From contig NC_079877.1 in the NCBI RefSeq assembly GCF_029227915.1, forward strand, positions 18,092,851 to 18,152,850: a stretch of DNA of 60,000 nucleotides, in the 5' to 3' direction. Every line of letters starts with the position of its first letter. The first letter of the stretch is position 1. Below are positions 39,929 to 52,729 of this stretch, piece after piece. A program made the translations under genes and the position numbers. This stretch comes from Hydractinia symbiolongicarpus (Eukaryota > Cnidaria > Hydrozoa > Anthoathecata > Hydractiniidae). The notes below the pieces were generated by a model. It saw only the letters and a program-made list of their open reading frames with translations, was not told the DNA's origin and ran no database searches.

Positions 39929-42900
39929 TCACAGCTGAAACTTCGAGTCTCCCTTCTTCACTTCAAATTGAAACTGGCCTTCGACTTGAGACGGAGCAAC
40001 TGCTTCGTCCTCATTCTCCATCTAAAGAAAGTTAAAAAGGCAAAGTTACTCCATCATGGCCAGCCGTGCCACTATTTTTTTCGGTACGATCGTAAACAAA
40101 TACTTCTTACATCGTTGGTAAAATACTTCTCGATAATCTCGTATGAAAGTTTATATATCTCAGCATTTTCATGATTTTGCACCGCCTCGATTTTATCCAA
40201 TCCTATGAGATATTAAACATGTATTCATGAAATGTTCACAGAACGAGAGTTCGCGTCAAACAAATACATCGGTTATTTTTCTATTGGAAAACTTAGGTGT
40301 TTATCACTATATTTAATTTCTTATTCAGCAAAAAAGAGGATTTAATTTCACGACTTAGAAATTTAAATTCGCGAAAAAGACATTTCTAACCTCCACACTC
40401 CTCGATCATAAGACACACTTTATCAACGTCATCGCCTGCCATCTATATTGAAAAAAACACGTTTAACAATTTCGAACCTAACCAAACCATGATTTTTCCT
40501 TCAATTGTTAACATTTTAAAGAGTTACCTTTAATATATTTGTTAAGCCATCCAGTACTACGTGAATGATCTACAGATAGAGACACATAGGATAAATCACA
40601 GATACAGAGACATAATAGAATTAATCACGCCTAACACGCTTCAATGATTAACAAATCGAAGCAAAATTAAGTTACCTGTGCATCTTGAACGCCTAATAGA
40701 TTACAAAAAGGCGGGATACAACCATTTTCAACTGCAACAGCAACCTATGGAGAGAAAATTTGTTTTTCATATTTCGCACAACTTTTTATAGCATACAGCT
40801 GCATTGAAATGTTTTCGCCTCTTACCTGATGTGGAACACCACTGACGGTCAGATTGCTGATTGCCCATGCAGCCTCTTTTTGGGTCTGAAACTCTCCCTA
40901 TAGCATTTTTCAAAATGTTTAAAATAAAAACATTTCCATAAATTGAGCAAGTTAGAATGGAAGATTTGTTCATTCGCAACCGAAAGAACTGGAAATGCTT
41001 TTACAAAACGATTTATTCATATTAAAGCAAAACTATCGCAAATATAATCATAATAAATCCCCAGATAATTTTTAGGAAGTTACTGTAGACTAACTTTATC
41101 TTGAAAATAAGTCACAACTGATTTTCCTTCCATACTGAGATTTTTACCCTTGTTTTCCGAACTTAGTTGGTTTTTTTATTTCATAAATATTAGCTTAATC
41201 AACTTATTATATATTTGACTTTAAAAATCTTTATTTTCACCTCTGCTAATGCTTTTATGATGAGGGGTATTAGGCCAGCGTCAATAACACTCTGCACTTG
41301 TTGTTCTGTACCAGCAGTTATATTCGATAAAAACCAAACAGCTTCCTAAATAAATAAAAAACTCGCACTTTTTACTGATTTAGTAAAAACCTGAAATCAA
41401 ACATGTTCAATATTGGTAGGCTGAGGCGGTTATGCTCAGAATAACTGTAACATTGCATCATAAAACATTGTGTCCACGCTACAGAACAATGCACAACATG
41501 AAATTAGCAGGCTATGTTTAAATTATATTTACTTTCCTGATCTTTTCCTTGGGATGAGAGAGCAAAAGTGGGAAATGTTGTAACGCCTGATTATCGAGAA
41601 CTGCTTGCGTCTGTTCATCAGTGCCGGTGACAATATTCCCGACGGCGCGCAGGGCTGCAGTCTACAACGTTATATACATATACAAATTTATCAACAGTCC
41701 TGCAGTGCCATCTGCATCAAAGTAGTCGTATCAGTGTATATTTAAGCCTTATGAATAATTTACCTGCAATCTGATCTCAGAATGCGTTAAAAATGAAACG
41801 AGTTTAGGAACCACGCCAACATGTAAGACAGCTTGAATATGGTCATTCCCACAATCAGTCAAATAAGACAGCGCCCAAACACTGTCAACTAGGATCTAGA
41901 CATAAAGAAATAAGAGGTAATAAGAAATAGGGGTTAGAAAAATCGTATTTAACATCAGTAAAGTTCTGTATTAGCTGCATTATTGTTACGGTCAAAGCCT
42001 TCTTAATTTCCTTAGGTATCACTTTTAAGGCAGATGTTGCTTACTACAAAACCCTATCGTAGCAGGTTGTTTGTTAGCTGCAGAAATTTTAAAGAGAATT
42101 TCAAACTTTACCTGGTTTGATGTCAAGATGGGATTTATTTTCTTCAAAAATCAAAGAAAATTAATTTGGGAAAGGTGTATTCATTCAATGCTGTTCTAAA
42201 ACAAATGAAATAAAATTCTATTTTTGTACATAAAGAGTACGTACGTCTAAATCTGAGTGGTGTACTAAAACACCAAGTGCTGGTAGTAATTGTTGAATAG
42301 TTTCCATTGGTGGTGGTGGTTCTTTGTTACGACATAAATTTACTATCACCCAAGTGACATTGCGAAGAAAGGTTAACTAAATACAAACATTTTTGTAAGA
42401 AGTGTAACTGATAAAAAATAATGATATAGCTTTTACTAAAAATCACTGTTTCAAAGCACACCTACAGGGACGTTAGGATCAATAAATGTCAAAAGAGGTG
42501 TCACAACGCCATGCCTGATTACAAAATCTCTTAGCACAGGCCCATCTCCAATGATATTTCCCAGTGCCCAAACAGCTTGTTCACAGACATTTTGATGTTT
42601 GGATTCCAATAATCTCATGAAATGTGTAACTGCTCCAGCCTGCACAACAGCTTGCGTTTGCTGAGAGGAACCTGATGCAATGTTTGTTAAAGCCCATGCA
42701 GCTTCAAATTGTAGGGAAGCACTAGAAAATAACAAGATTTAATAAATTCTATAACTTTAAATGCTTTAAGTAGTAAAAAATAAACAATTTCTTACTTCTC
42801 ATCACTTTGTAAGCAATCTACAAGGATTGGTAAGACTCCAGATCTAAAACAACAAAATATTTGAAACACTTCAGTTACTTACTTACTTTTGCAGGGCGAA

Positions 42901-45900
42901 AAAAGTAAATAAATGCAAAAAAGTTTACTCTAAATTGAGAAATAAGTGTTGTGTATAGGAATGTATTGTTAGTTTCTCTTTCAAAAACATAAGATGGTAG
43001 TGAAGATTACAACAAAAATAAGATAATCAATTATCCAATGTCTTGTACACACATTTTTCTCAGGACCTTTAACCTAATCATGGAAGTGATTAAGGCCCGC
43101 TTCAACTCAGGAAAATTTCCCAAAAATAAATAAATTATGTAATGTACATGCACTGTGCACTGGAAACGTTAGAATAAAAATATTTTAAATCAATCAAATT
43201 GACTTAAATTTAACAAAATGGTAGCTAAAAACAATATAAAATGAAGAAACAACAAGGTCTGTAGCATTGGACCAAATACAACCAAGAAAACGACAAGATA
43301 CGACATTTCAAGGAACCTTGCAAACGTGCAGAGATATTTCTTCATACAATGCAAGTAACTGATGTAGGATTTGCACAATATGTGCATGCAATCGAAAATT
43401 GAGAATCACTAGTTGCCACATAACATAACAATAAATAGTCTTAAACTAATGGACTAATTGTTTTCCTGCGCAATGAGCATTTTATAATGGTTAGAGAAAT
43501 CAGTGCTCAACTTAGTAGGTGACATGTTAAACTGTTAAAAAAACTACTTGTGGACAACTAAATTACTCGAATGAGCAGATCACTATAAAATATTTTACAA
43601 ATCCAATATCGCCTGTTTTGCCTTGCTCTAGGTAATCTTGGTTGCGCCTGTTGTAACCATTTTGATTTTCGATTTTGATTTCTAATTTTCCCCTATTCTG
43701 GAAATGCTGTTAGAGAAAAATTCTGTGGAAAACTTTCCTGTCTGTGGAAAATTTTTCAGAGTGGAAACAGACATTTATTCAGGATTACCAATATTATAGC
43801 ACAGAATAAAACTACAAATGCTATTTCTGCTTTGACAACAGACTCAAGTTCTGAAATAGAGAAAGGTTTTGATCACTTCACCACAATTGTTTGAAATTTA
43901 AAACCAAACATCTCAAATTTTTTTATTTCAGAGAACTGGTTTGCTGAATTTGGCATGGTTTCTAAGAGATTCTCTTGTATGTGTTTTGGTTCACTGGCCT
44001 TGGTAATTTGATGCACATTACTACAACAGCCAAATTAACAAAAAGCAAGGAAGGCTGTTTTACATATTTCCCATATCGCTATTTTATGAATTCTTGCCAG
44101 CATGTTAACCTGAAGTAATGAAAAATACTAAGATTATAGATACGAATACCCCCTGAGTCACAGACAGAAACACAGCAAGATTTCAGGATGCCTCAGCATT
44201 TTTTCTGCTGTGGCAACTGTGGATTAGACTTGTAGGCAAGCAGTCGAAACAAATACACTTACTGAATAAGGTCATCTATTGGTGGGTTTCTATCTCTTGA
44301 TAATAATTTACGAGCAGCTTGGACTGCACTCAGTCTTATTGAAATGTCTCCCTTAGCAGCATTCTGTATTAAAAGTATTAAAAGTTATGCCTTTTATTAT
44401 TATGTTCTTATTGCATATTATGCTCATATGCAAACTAATAAAATAACCAAAATTAATATTTTTATAATTTCAAATATTTAGCAAACTGTTTACCTCTACA
44501 ATGCTTTGTAAGGATGCATCCTAAAATGACACCATCGCACATTATACCATGCAGGTTACAAAAATATTTGCCAGTAGCTTTTTTTATATCTATTCTAGAG
44601 GCTAGGATTTTGCCAAAAATTAAGAAAATGTTAAGTACATATTCATTCTTATTCTTTTTATAGATTAAGAAAAAAATTTCTTTTTATTAATATACATTTT
44701 ATTAATATACAAAACATTTTTCAATCTGACCATATATTTTTCTATTTTCTTGTTAGGTTTTGCAAATTTTTAGGAACAACAAAATTATAACATTCAAGGC
44801 TGAAAAAGTGTAAACAAATGAGCGCATCCAGTCGTAACTTAAATTCAAACGTTCTTATAAAAAAACATGTATAGCACAGAAATAAGAAAAATTTGTAACA
44901 TTTAAAAAACTACCTTTTTTTATGATAGTAGAAACGCATGTTTTAAGCCGCGTTTACATTATCAGATTTTGTCTGAAGTGTTTTCTCATTAATTATTTAT
45001 ATCGGATTCTTGACATCTTACAACATTGCCATATGAATATTAAATATTACATATTTATTTAGTGCTTACCTGAAATTTATTATCCTTTTCATCAGTGCTT
45101 ACCTGAAATTTATTATCCTTTTCATCATCTTCAACATTATTAGGAACAAGTCTTCTTTTCTGTAGAGCTTCATCTCTTTTAGCCTGCAGAGATGTGCAGA
45201 TTGTGAGTGTACCAAGTTTTACATGGACTTACCAAGTTATTTTTTTAAGTTACCTATTCTAACATTTTGTATGCGCACTTAAAATCAAGCAACATATGCC
45301 TTATACTACTTCTGATATAGAGGCTGTTATAGGAAAAACACAGGTCTGTGGTGTTCTACTAAAAGATATTTCAGGAATTTGGTCGTGATTGATTTCTTGT
45401 CTTAACAATATGTTGGCGAGTTATGTCGAATTCACAAAAAAGGCCTCAAAAACACGAATAACGTGGCAAATAATGTAGGTAATAAAGTTGAATACACAAT
45501 CTTGTGGCATACTTGATTTTGTATGCGCACTTAAAATCAAGCAACATATGCCTTATACTACTTCTGACATAGAGGCTGTTATAGGAAAAACACAGGTCTG
45601 TGGTGTTCTACTAAAAGATATTTCAGGAATTTGGTCGTGATTGATTTCTTGTCTTAACAATATGTTGGCGAGTTATGTCGAATTCACAAAAAAGGCCTCT
45701 AAAACACGAATAACGTGGCAAATAATGTAGGTAATAAAGTTGAATACACAATCTTGTGGCATACTTGGAATTATTTTCACTACACAAAAGAAAAAAAACA
45801 AACAACAAGATCCTGTTGTAAAACTCTTTTTAAATGTGACTAAAACAGATTATTTGCTGAAGTTTAGTCTCCTTAAAAAGTTCTTAACCTTCTCAACTTT

Positions 45901-47751
45901 TTCTTATAACAGCACTGCGAAGTCACTGGCATTCTCCCTTATTATCCATCAACAATAACAAATTTATTAGGGAATGGTAAAAAAATCTGTGGATGGTAAA
46001 CAAAACAACAAATTGAAAAATGCCAATTAAACACAAAAACATGGAGTAAGGCATGGAGTTAATGTAAAATCAAACTGAAAAAAGAAAGGTATAAAGCTGA
46101 TCTGGAACCATGTTGCAGTTTGTTTCTTATTAAACCTAAACATTACCACGTTTTGTTAAGAAACAACCAACCAGCTTTATTATGAAGGTTATTTTGCTAT
46201 ATAATATAAAGGTTCCTGCGAAGCTTATTGCTGTATTTTGTTAAACATTGTGTATTTCAATATGAAGTCACCAAAAAAGTCCTTTCTCACAATATGATTT
46301 ATGAGAAAGAATACTTTCTACAATTTTAGATAGGTGCACAATTAATCACACAGTTTAAAGGTGAGTGATTTTGTGAAATCCAATATTTTTTAGGTGTTTT
46401 AATAAAAAAAACCATTAAACACTACGAAGGTGTTGCTTCTCAGATATCTTAAAATCTAGGTAAGAAATATTTTTTCTTAAGAAGAATAGTTTTGGGGTTG
46501 GTTTAGTCTGGATATTTCTGGTATATCGTGGCACTGCCAAAGAGTTTACATCTAAAAGATTTTTTTTATTCTTTTTGTCAAAAAATTAAGCATTACCTAC
46601 ATCATATTCTTAAGAATGAAAGTGCAAAAACTGCATTTTAAAAAAATAATAAATAACTCAATTCATCAATCAAAAACGAGCATAAGTGAGAAATGATTAA
46701 AAAACCCTTTTTTGTTAAACCTAATTCTAATTCTCAAGAACATTAAATGAAATTTGAAAATAAAGCAGCCATTTTTATAGGCAGTGAGTATTCCAAAATT
46801 GTATCTGTATTTTTTTTTATGAGTTAAAACATCCAAAACATTTTTCATGTCAATTGATAGTTATTAAAAAATGCTTGATATACAAAGGAGAAACTTTGCT
46901 ATATACTATGCTTAAAATATAAGGTATACTATATATCATTAACATGCATAAAAACACTGTTAATAAAACTAATTGATGGCTTGTGGAAAACTCCACGGGT
47001 TCGTCCATTCATTTTATATTGCAATGCGTGGGTTTCGCCACTTGCGGTACCATTTTGCGTGACAGACAGACGCATACAGGTATTATAAATTAGATAAATT
47101 GATTGCTTCAAAACATTTTCTACCATATTGATTTTCTTGATAAATCTCTAGGCTTGATTATCCAAAAAGTTTTAGTGATCCTTACCACTTTGCCAGTAAC
47201 CGAAAAAGTTCAGCTCAGATTCACGCTATTCAAAATCATTAAGGGGCTCCATCATTTTTTCATTTATGTATTTTGAAACGTTAAACAGTTGACTTGTGTT
47301 TAGAAAGATTATTTAAAATAAAATCAATATAAAGTTATTCTTATTTGAACATTATTTCAGCTATCAGAGACAAGGAAATAAAGACAGACAGAGTGGCTAG
47401 TTCAGACGCTCGGTTCTTGTGTTTAATGTTCACAAGTTTAAACGTCCCCCACTTGTCTCCAACATCAACAAAATAATGACACAGAATTAGAAAAAAAATT
47501 AAACCAGCACGCCACATTTTTTTTTGATGTGCGAACATCGCATGCCAAAATATTCTGAAATAGTTATCATTTTTTTCCTGGCAAGGCGTATACATATGTT
47601 TCTGAAGTGCAACAATCATATAGAGGAGAAGCAGAAACATTAAAAAAGGCTGCTTATATTATTTCATACATTTATGAAGCAAAATAAAAAAAACATGTTA
47701 GCATACCTTTCTTAGTACTACGGAAACTTCATTTCGTCTTTGTCTCAATGA
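39929..47751 (-). CDS. KPNA4-like: Importin subunit alpha, KPNA3/4 type (16 exons seen, first coding exon missing)
   Basis: Nuclear import adaptor: its IBB domain binds importin-beta and its ARM repeats bind nuclear localisation signals. Exons (minus strand, in order) are 47707-47751, 45103-45183, 44494-44520, 44263-44363, 42796-42843, 42466-42721, 42245-42376, 41764-41895, 41533-41661, 41241-41345, 40826-40897, 40676-40744, 40528-40569, 40391-40442, 40111-40202 and 39929-40021. All have AG/GT borders and compatible phases, giving about 490 codons. The IBB reads [13 protein letters not shown] then [11 protein letters not shown]. The ARM array shows the classical W...N ladder ([68 protein letters not shown]). 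The end is acidic and stops at 39929. Wording fits the alpha-3/4 subfamily. The short Met-bearing exon upstream of 47751 was not found. No break seen, so the gene looks functional. Confidence 0.93.
45063..45128 (-). repeat. 33-bp tandem duplication creating two splice donors in importin-alpha
   Basis: A 33-base unit ending in CAG then GTAAGC (minus strand) is present twice in a row at the end of the second visible exon. The proximal donor is at 45102/45103 and the distal one 33 bases downstream, at 45069/45070. Using the distal site would add 11 in-frame residues ([11 protein letters not shown]) to the linker after the IBB domain. Confidence 0.85.
45265..45770. repeat. Tandem duplication of about 252 bp in an importin-alpha intron
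   Basis: Two head-to-tail copies offset by 252 bases (GTATGCGCAC at 45269 and 45521) that differ at only a few positions, for example GATATAGAGG against GACATAGAGG. Recent duplication; no coding content. Confidence 0.9.
45771..46968. other. Intronic, nothing seen
   Basis: AT-rich intron sequence of importin-alpha without recognisable exons. The first coding exon is not here. Confidence 0.4.
46969..47094 (-). mobile_element. Mini-Helitron (126 bp), copy 2, in importin-alpha intron
   Basis: On the minus strand it starts TCTAATTTATAATACC after A. It ends with a decayed hairpin (CCGTGGAGTTTTCCAC), then ATCAATTAG before T. It shares the internal block CGTCTGTCTGTCACGCAAAA with copy 1 at 24319-24458. 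Older than copy 1: the CTAG end has become TTAG. Confidence 0.75.
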
Positions 47752-48002
47752 CTAGAAAAGTAAAAATCATTTGTATTGACAAACGCCATATTTACCACAA
47801 AATAAAAATTTGGACCAAGTGGAAGTTATCCAACTTGTCCCGTGTACCTATGAATTTAGAGATTTTAGTTACATTACCCTATTTTAATTCCACAATTTTG
47901 TAAGGTATATAACTCTTTTCAATCCATTATTTTAAAAAAAAGTTATTAAAAAATAAAATGTTTTGTATTTCTTAAAAAATATTGTTTAAGTTGTTCACAC
48001 AT

Positions 48003-49600
48003 TTTAACACGTTCGCTGCCAACTACGAGTATATTCATAGTACGTCAGCGCTATTTATCTGCGAAGTACGAGTATACTCGTACTATACGTTATGTACTAC
48101 GAGTATACTCGTAGTACGTCAGCGCTATTTATTTGACAACCACGAGTATACTCGTAGTACGCCAGCGCTATTAATCTGCCAACCACGAGTAAACTCGTAG
48201 TACGTCAGCGCTATTTATTTGCCAACTTCGAGTATACTCGTAGTAGTCAGCACTATTTATTTGCCAACTACGAGTATACTAGTAGTTTCATAGACTCTTA
48301 AAATTTATTTTAAAGCTCATTGGCTACTTCAAAACAAGACTTTTCTTTTGTTTTAAGCGGAGAAGGGCTAGTTTCAAAGTACGCCAAGTATTTGACTTAG
48401 AAAAATTTGCGCTATTAATTTAATAGTGGGAAAACTTACTACTTACTAACCAAAACAGAAAAAGTTATGTTTGGTCATAGTTGACAATATCTTTCATGAA
48501 AATTAAAAGAGAAACTATTTCTTTGTATGGTACACTTTAAAACATTCCCCAACACACAAAGGTGGCTTTTTGCTGCATACAGTGCATTTATATCGAGTCT
48601 ATTTTTGTTTTTCTTTGGAACAAACTCGGCATTTTGTTGGTTTTGTTGGAAATGTTTTCTTCTCAGTCGGAGGTATTGCAGTTATATAATGAAGATTAGG
48701 CATGGTGTTTGTTCTGCTTTAACAAACAAACTTTGCCATTACTTTGTCTTCAAAAAATAGCTTCTCTGTACTTTAATAATGTCATTGACCTATCTGTATC
48801 ATATTTGGTGTTGAGGCAGTATGTGTTGAAGACAAAAATGTCAAACATAGGCAGCGCTATTTTTTGTACCATCATGTTTTTTTCTTAGGCAGACATAATA
48901 GCAGACCATCTGGTCAGCCCTATTGATACCTAACATGCCTGCATTATAATCTCGGATGCTGGTTGGTTTCATCTTCTTCTAACCTCTTTTGTTGGACACC
49001 TCTACTATCTCATGTCTGTGCATGGTACTGATCGTCAAAACATCTCTCTTGTCTTTCCATCTTGTAACAATGACACCATCTCAGCTTCTGCTTACAGCGT
49101 CTCCTTTTTTAAGCTTGGCTTTGGTAACTTCTTTATATTTGATTTACGATCACTTCTTAATTTACCACATATATAGGTATTTTCTGTGAGCAAATGCTTT
49201 GCCAATTTAAATGAATTATAGAAGTAATCAGTGTACAGCTCATAACCTTTTCCCAGCAGGTTCTTCAGTAAATGTAAGACAATTGCTCCTGTTTGACCCA
49301 GTGAGTGATTATCGGGAGTTAGGTCACCAGAATAGATCTAGACATTCATGCAATACCATCAGATTCACACAGCTTATAGAATTTAACACCATATTTGTAA
49401 TTTTTATTCTTTATGTATTGCCTGAATAAAATGTCCTCTCCAAACCATCAATAACCCATCAATTGATACCTTTCTATTAGGAGTGTAGACGGTGGTCATT
49501 GTATTATTCAGTTGATCAACAAGCAGCTTAACCCAATCATGTGCTGGGGGCATTTTTGTTGTCCACAAAATGCCAAAACCGTAACATTAGCTGAAAAAAA
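48003..49600 (-). mobile_element. piggyBac-like transposon relic
   Basis: The end at 48003 begins TTAA-like (TTTTAACACGTTCGCTGCC), the target and tip wording of piggyBac elements. Minus-strand coding debris carries the family's C-terminal Cys-rich finger (HFPTKPTKCRVCSKEKQ then CTVCSKKPPLCVGECFKVYH, about 48670-48530). Further upstream in the gene come RDYNAGMLGINRADQMV (about 48930), KGYELYTDYFYNSFKLAKHL (about 49230) with a catalytic-type Asp, and VYTPNRKVSIDGLL (about 49480). Many stops and shifts are present. The other end was not located; sequence to 50000 shows repeated GCTGTC words only. Confidence 0.75.
48008..48290. repeat. Palindrome-bearing subterminal repeats of the piggyBac relic
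   Basis: About six copies, every 43-50 bases, of the palindromic core ACGAGTATACTCGT (with CTACGAGTATACTCGTAG in the best copies), each followed by TACGTCAGCGCTATTTATT-like sequence. Degenerate copies carry GAGTAAACTCG and ATACTAGTAG. Confidence 0.85.
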
Positions 49601-50120
49601 CCCCATAAAGTTCATTTTTTGACCAGTAATGCCCAAAAGTAGGCAATTTGAAGTTTAAACATCTCACATTAGCATGAATGCAGCCTTTTAAATCCTTATA
49701 GGCATTCAGCTTTTGCTGTCTTGAATGCTGTCGAAAAAGACCCTGTTGACAGCAAAATTTTGCCGTAGTGATTTTTAGACAGCACAAAAATAACAACTTT
49801 TTCCAACTTACTGATATATTGTTAGTAATTATAAAAAAAACTTAATTGAGAAAACATACCGCGCCAGGCCTATTAAATAAGAAAAAAGCAACTGCTTGAT
49901 AAATCATGCATCCCAAGCATAGATAATTTTGTTTGCGAGTGGTATTGCCATGGAGCCTAATTGTAAGACTAGCTGCACTTAAAGTCTTGAAGGAGAAAAA
50001 TCACAAGAAAATGAAGTCATGCGACTCTGACACTGTTACTATGAAGTAGAACCTGTTTATTTCTTCATCATTTGAACTTGTGATTGAATGTGAATGCTGT
50101 GGAAAAGGACTGGAAATTAA
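49601..50120. other. No gene seen
   Basis: AT-rich, with GCTGTC/GACAGC words in both orientations near 49690-49790 that could be a decayed inverted repeat. No coding support. Confidence 0.35.
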
Positions 50121-50279
50121 ATCCATCCCATCCCATCCCATCCCATCCCATCCCATCCCATCCCATCCCATCCCATCCCATCCCATCCCATCCCATCCCA
50201 TCCCATCCCATCCCATCCCATCCCATCCCATCCCTCCATCCATCCATCCATCCATCCATCCATCCATCCATCCATCCAC
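50121..50279. repeat. Compound microsatellite (ATCCC)n then (ATCC)n
   Basis: About 22 units of ATCCC (50121-50233) change directly into about 11 units of ATCC (50234-50279). Open frames across it in every frame are artefacts. Confidence 0.95.
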
Positions 50280-50429
50280 CCATATGTAACGTTTGTAACT
50301 TGCCCTATGTAACGTTTTACAACAGAAAATACCACTGCAGAAGAAGGCTGCTGCAGTCAAACTTCATCGCCAGTTCAGTCATCCTAATAGTTCAAGACTA
50401 AAACAGTTGCACATAGATGCAAATATTAT

Positions 50430-52680
50430 TTGATGTTGAGATCTTTAATCATCTTGATGAGCTTGAGCATTCCTGCCAAATTTGTTTGAAGTACAAAAAG
50501 CCAAAGCCAACCCAATTCTAGGTTTTCCAATGTCAAGACGATTTAATGAAACAGTAGCATTAGATCTGAAAGAATGGTCAGATTCGCCAAAGGTTTGGTT
50601 CTTGCATTTAGTTGACAATTTTACTCGCTACAGTGCTTCATGCCTCATCAACGAATCTTTAAAATATGGATTTCCATATTCCATGCTAACATTATAACCA
50701 AGAATAGCATTATTTCTTTCTACCAAACCGTTGGTCCAAGGGCTTTTTGTAGCGGTTGTACATGTTCTGATGTTGGCATTTTCACACATCAATACATAAT
50801 CCTTTTTGATGTGTGAAAATGCCAACATCAGAATATGCAAAAATGTCAATGGCTACAGTCCAAACCAACTTGTTTTTGGATTCAACCAAATCTTCCGAAC
50901 TGTGATAATGCGAAGTTACCAGCTTTAGAAGGAAAGACGACCAGTGAGATTGTTGCAACACATCTAAATGCTATGAATGCTGCATGGAAGACGTTCATAC
51001 AAAGTGAATCAGCGGAAGGTTAGAAGATTGAAACTAGGGACAAGGTATTTTGTAAAAGAAACACAAGCAATGCTTGGAAAGGCCCAGATAGTGTCATAGG
51101 ACAGGACGGCAAACATGTTTTAATAAAGCATGGCAGTTCGTACGTCCGTGTGACCCTTGTCGTATCCATAGAGACAAAGGTTTTTCTCTGATTGATGCTA
51201 CTCTCATAGAAAGTTGCAGAAGTAAACCAATAATATCTATAACTGACACCGATAATCCTGCGAATGAAGAAATAGTGATGACAGTGATGAACCAGAAAGA
51301 AGGGATGCCATTAGAAAGGAAAGACAAGTTGCATCAGATGAAATTAATGAAATTTTGAATGATATAAATGAAATAACCAGTAGCATAAGTCGACTTTCCT
51401 TAGATGTAACAAACCTGAAGCTAAGTTATTTGCAAAGTTTAAGTTCAAGGACTGTGACACAGTTAAAGATGTGGAAATTATATCAAGAGGTGGTAAAGCA
51501 ACTGGAAACTGCGTTTGATACTCACCCTCATTGCTTACAATAATTGGAGATGTAATTCTATTGAAATCAAATCTGCATTTTTACAAGGAAAGGAAATTGA
51601 AAGAACTGTTTACCTGAAACCTCCAAAAGAAGCTGATAATGGAAATTCTTTGTGAGAGCTTAAGAAATGCATTTATGGTTTGGTGGATGCTTCTCGATGT
51701 TGGTATTTGCGTGTAAAAGAGGAGCTCATAAATCTTAAGGTCTCTGTGAGCAAGAGTGATCCTGCCATATTTTACTGTCATCATGGTCAACAATTATCAG
51801 GAGTAATGGCCATCCATGTTAATGATTTTTGTTGGGGCGGTAATGAGGATTTCATCGAAAATGTTATACCACCTTTACGAAGAGTGTTTCTTGTTGGATC
51901 TGAATGTTCAACTATCTTTAGTTATCTTGGATTAAGCTTGAACCAGCACAGTGATTTTACCATTCAAATCAACCGAAATGCGTATGTTGAGAAAATTGAA
52001 CCTGTTAAAATAGAAAAAGAAAGAAAGGGGGAGAAGAATTATCTACTAAATGAAAATGAGATCAGGGAATTCAGAGCTTTAATAGGACGGCTGTGCTGGT
52101 TAAGTGGACAGACCAGACCCGATATCATATTTGAAGTCTGTTAATTAGGAGCTACAATAGATGATTTATCGAAAGGCAACAAAGTTCTGGTAAAAGCCAA
52201 AAACGAAAATGTTATTTTACAGTTTACAGGTACTATGAAAAATTTGACTTTTGAAGCCTATAATGACGTATCCTTTGCAAACCTTAGAAACAGAGGATCT
52301 CAAGGCGGATATATAATATTTCTGAAAGACAACTGTGGAAATCTAGGAGTAGTAAAGAGTATAATGGCTGCAGAACCTCTAGCAGCATTTTGGTTATCAA
52401 ATTTACTGACTGAAGTATGTGGTCTGATTTAAATTCCATCATATGTTACACAGACAGTTAACAATTATTTGAAGCAGTTCATTCGATCAAATCTTTTGTC
52501 GATAAACGACTACGGATAGGTTTGTCTATACTTAAAGAAATGAATGACAGAGGAGAAATAACAGATGTAAAGTACATTGAAAGCAAAAAACAAATTGCAA
52601 ATTGTCTGACGAGAAGAGGAGCATCTGCTGAGGGATTATTGGGAACACTTCAGCGTGGTGGGGTTGATTAATGTCAAGTT
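50430..52680 (+). pseudogene. Ty1/copia-type pol (integrase, RT, RNase H), broken and internally inverted
   Basis: The 5' side starts inside the integrase zinc region (ICLKYKKPKP), then NPILGFPMSRRFNETVALDL and VDNFTRYSASC (integrase core). The central part (about 50672-50800) is inverted and reads on the minus strand as TKSPWTNGLVERNNAILG. Plus-strand sense resumes as NGYSPNQLVFGFN (about 50850). RT sense follows: ELKKCIYGLVDASRCWYLRV (51655-51715), then AIHVNDFCWGGN where the usual V-D-D catalytic pair reads V-N-D, then FRALIGRLCWLSGQTRPDII. RNase H follows (FEAYNDVSFANLRNRGSQGG, from 52250). Stops and frame changes are frequent. The end, CLTRRGASAEGLLGTLQRGG, is at 52610-52670. Confidence 0.8.
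50769..50832. repeat. Inverted repeat at the inversion junction in the copia integrase
   Basis: GATGTTGGCATTTTCACACA and its reverse complement, 25-base arms around 50769-50793 and 50808-50832 with a 14-base loop. The same integrase words (MCENANIR) are therefore coded on both strands. A second small palindrome, AATATGGATTTCCATATT, lies at the other junction (near 50662-50679). Confidence 0.8.
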
Positions 52681-52729
52681 GGTGATGTGTAAATAGTGTA
52701 CATAAAGATTGAAGAAAAGTGGGGAAGAT

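Noticed and set aside
39812-40174. 120-codon plus-strand ORF
   Set aside because: Antisense to the last importin-alpha exons, which have correct splice borders and family homology.
50001-50401. Open frames of repeated MGWDG or PSHPI type
   Set aside because: Translations of the ATCCC/ATCC microsatellite.
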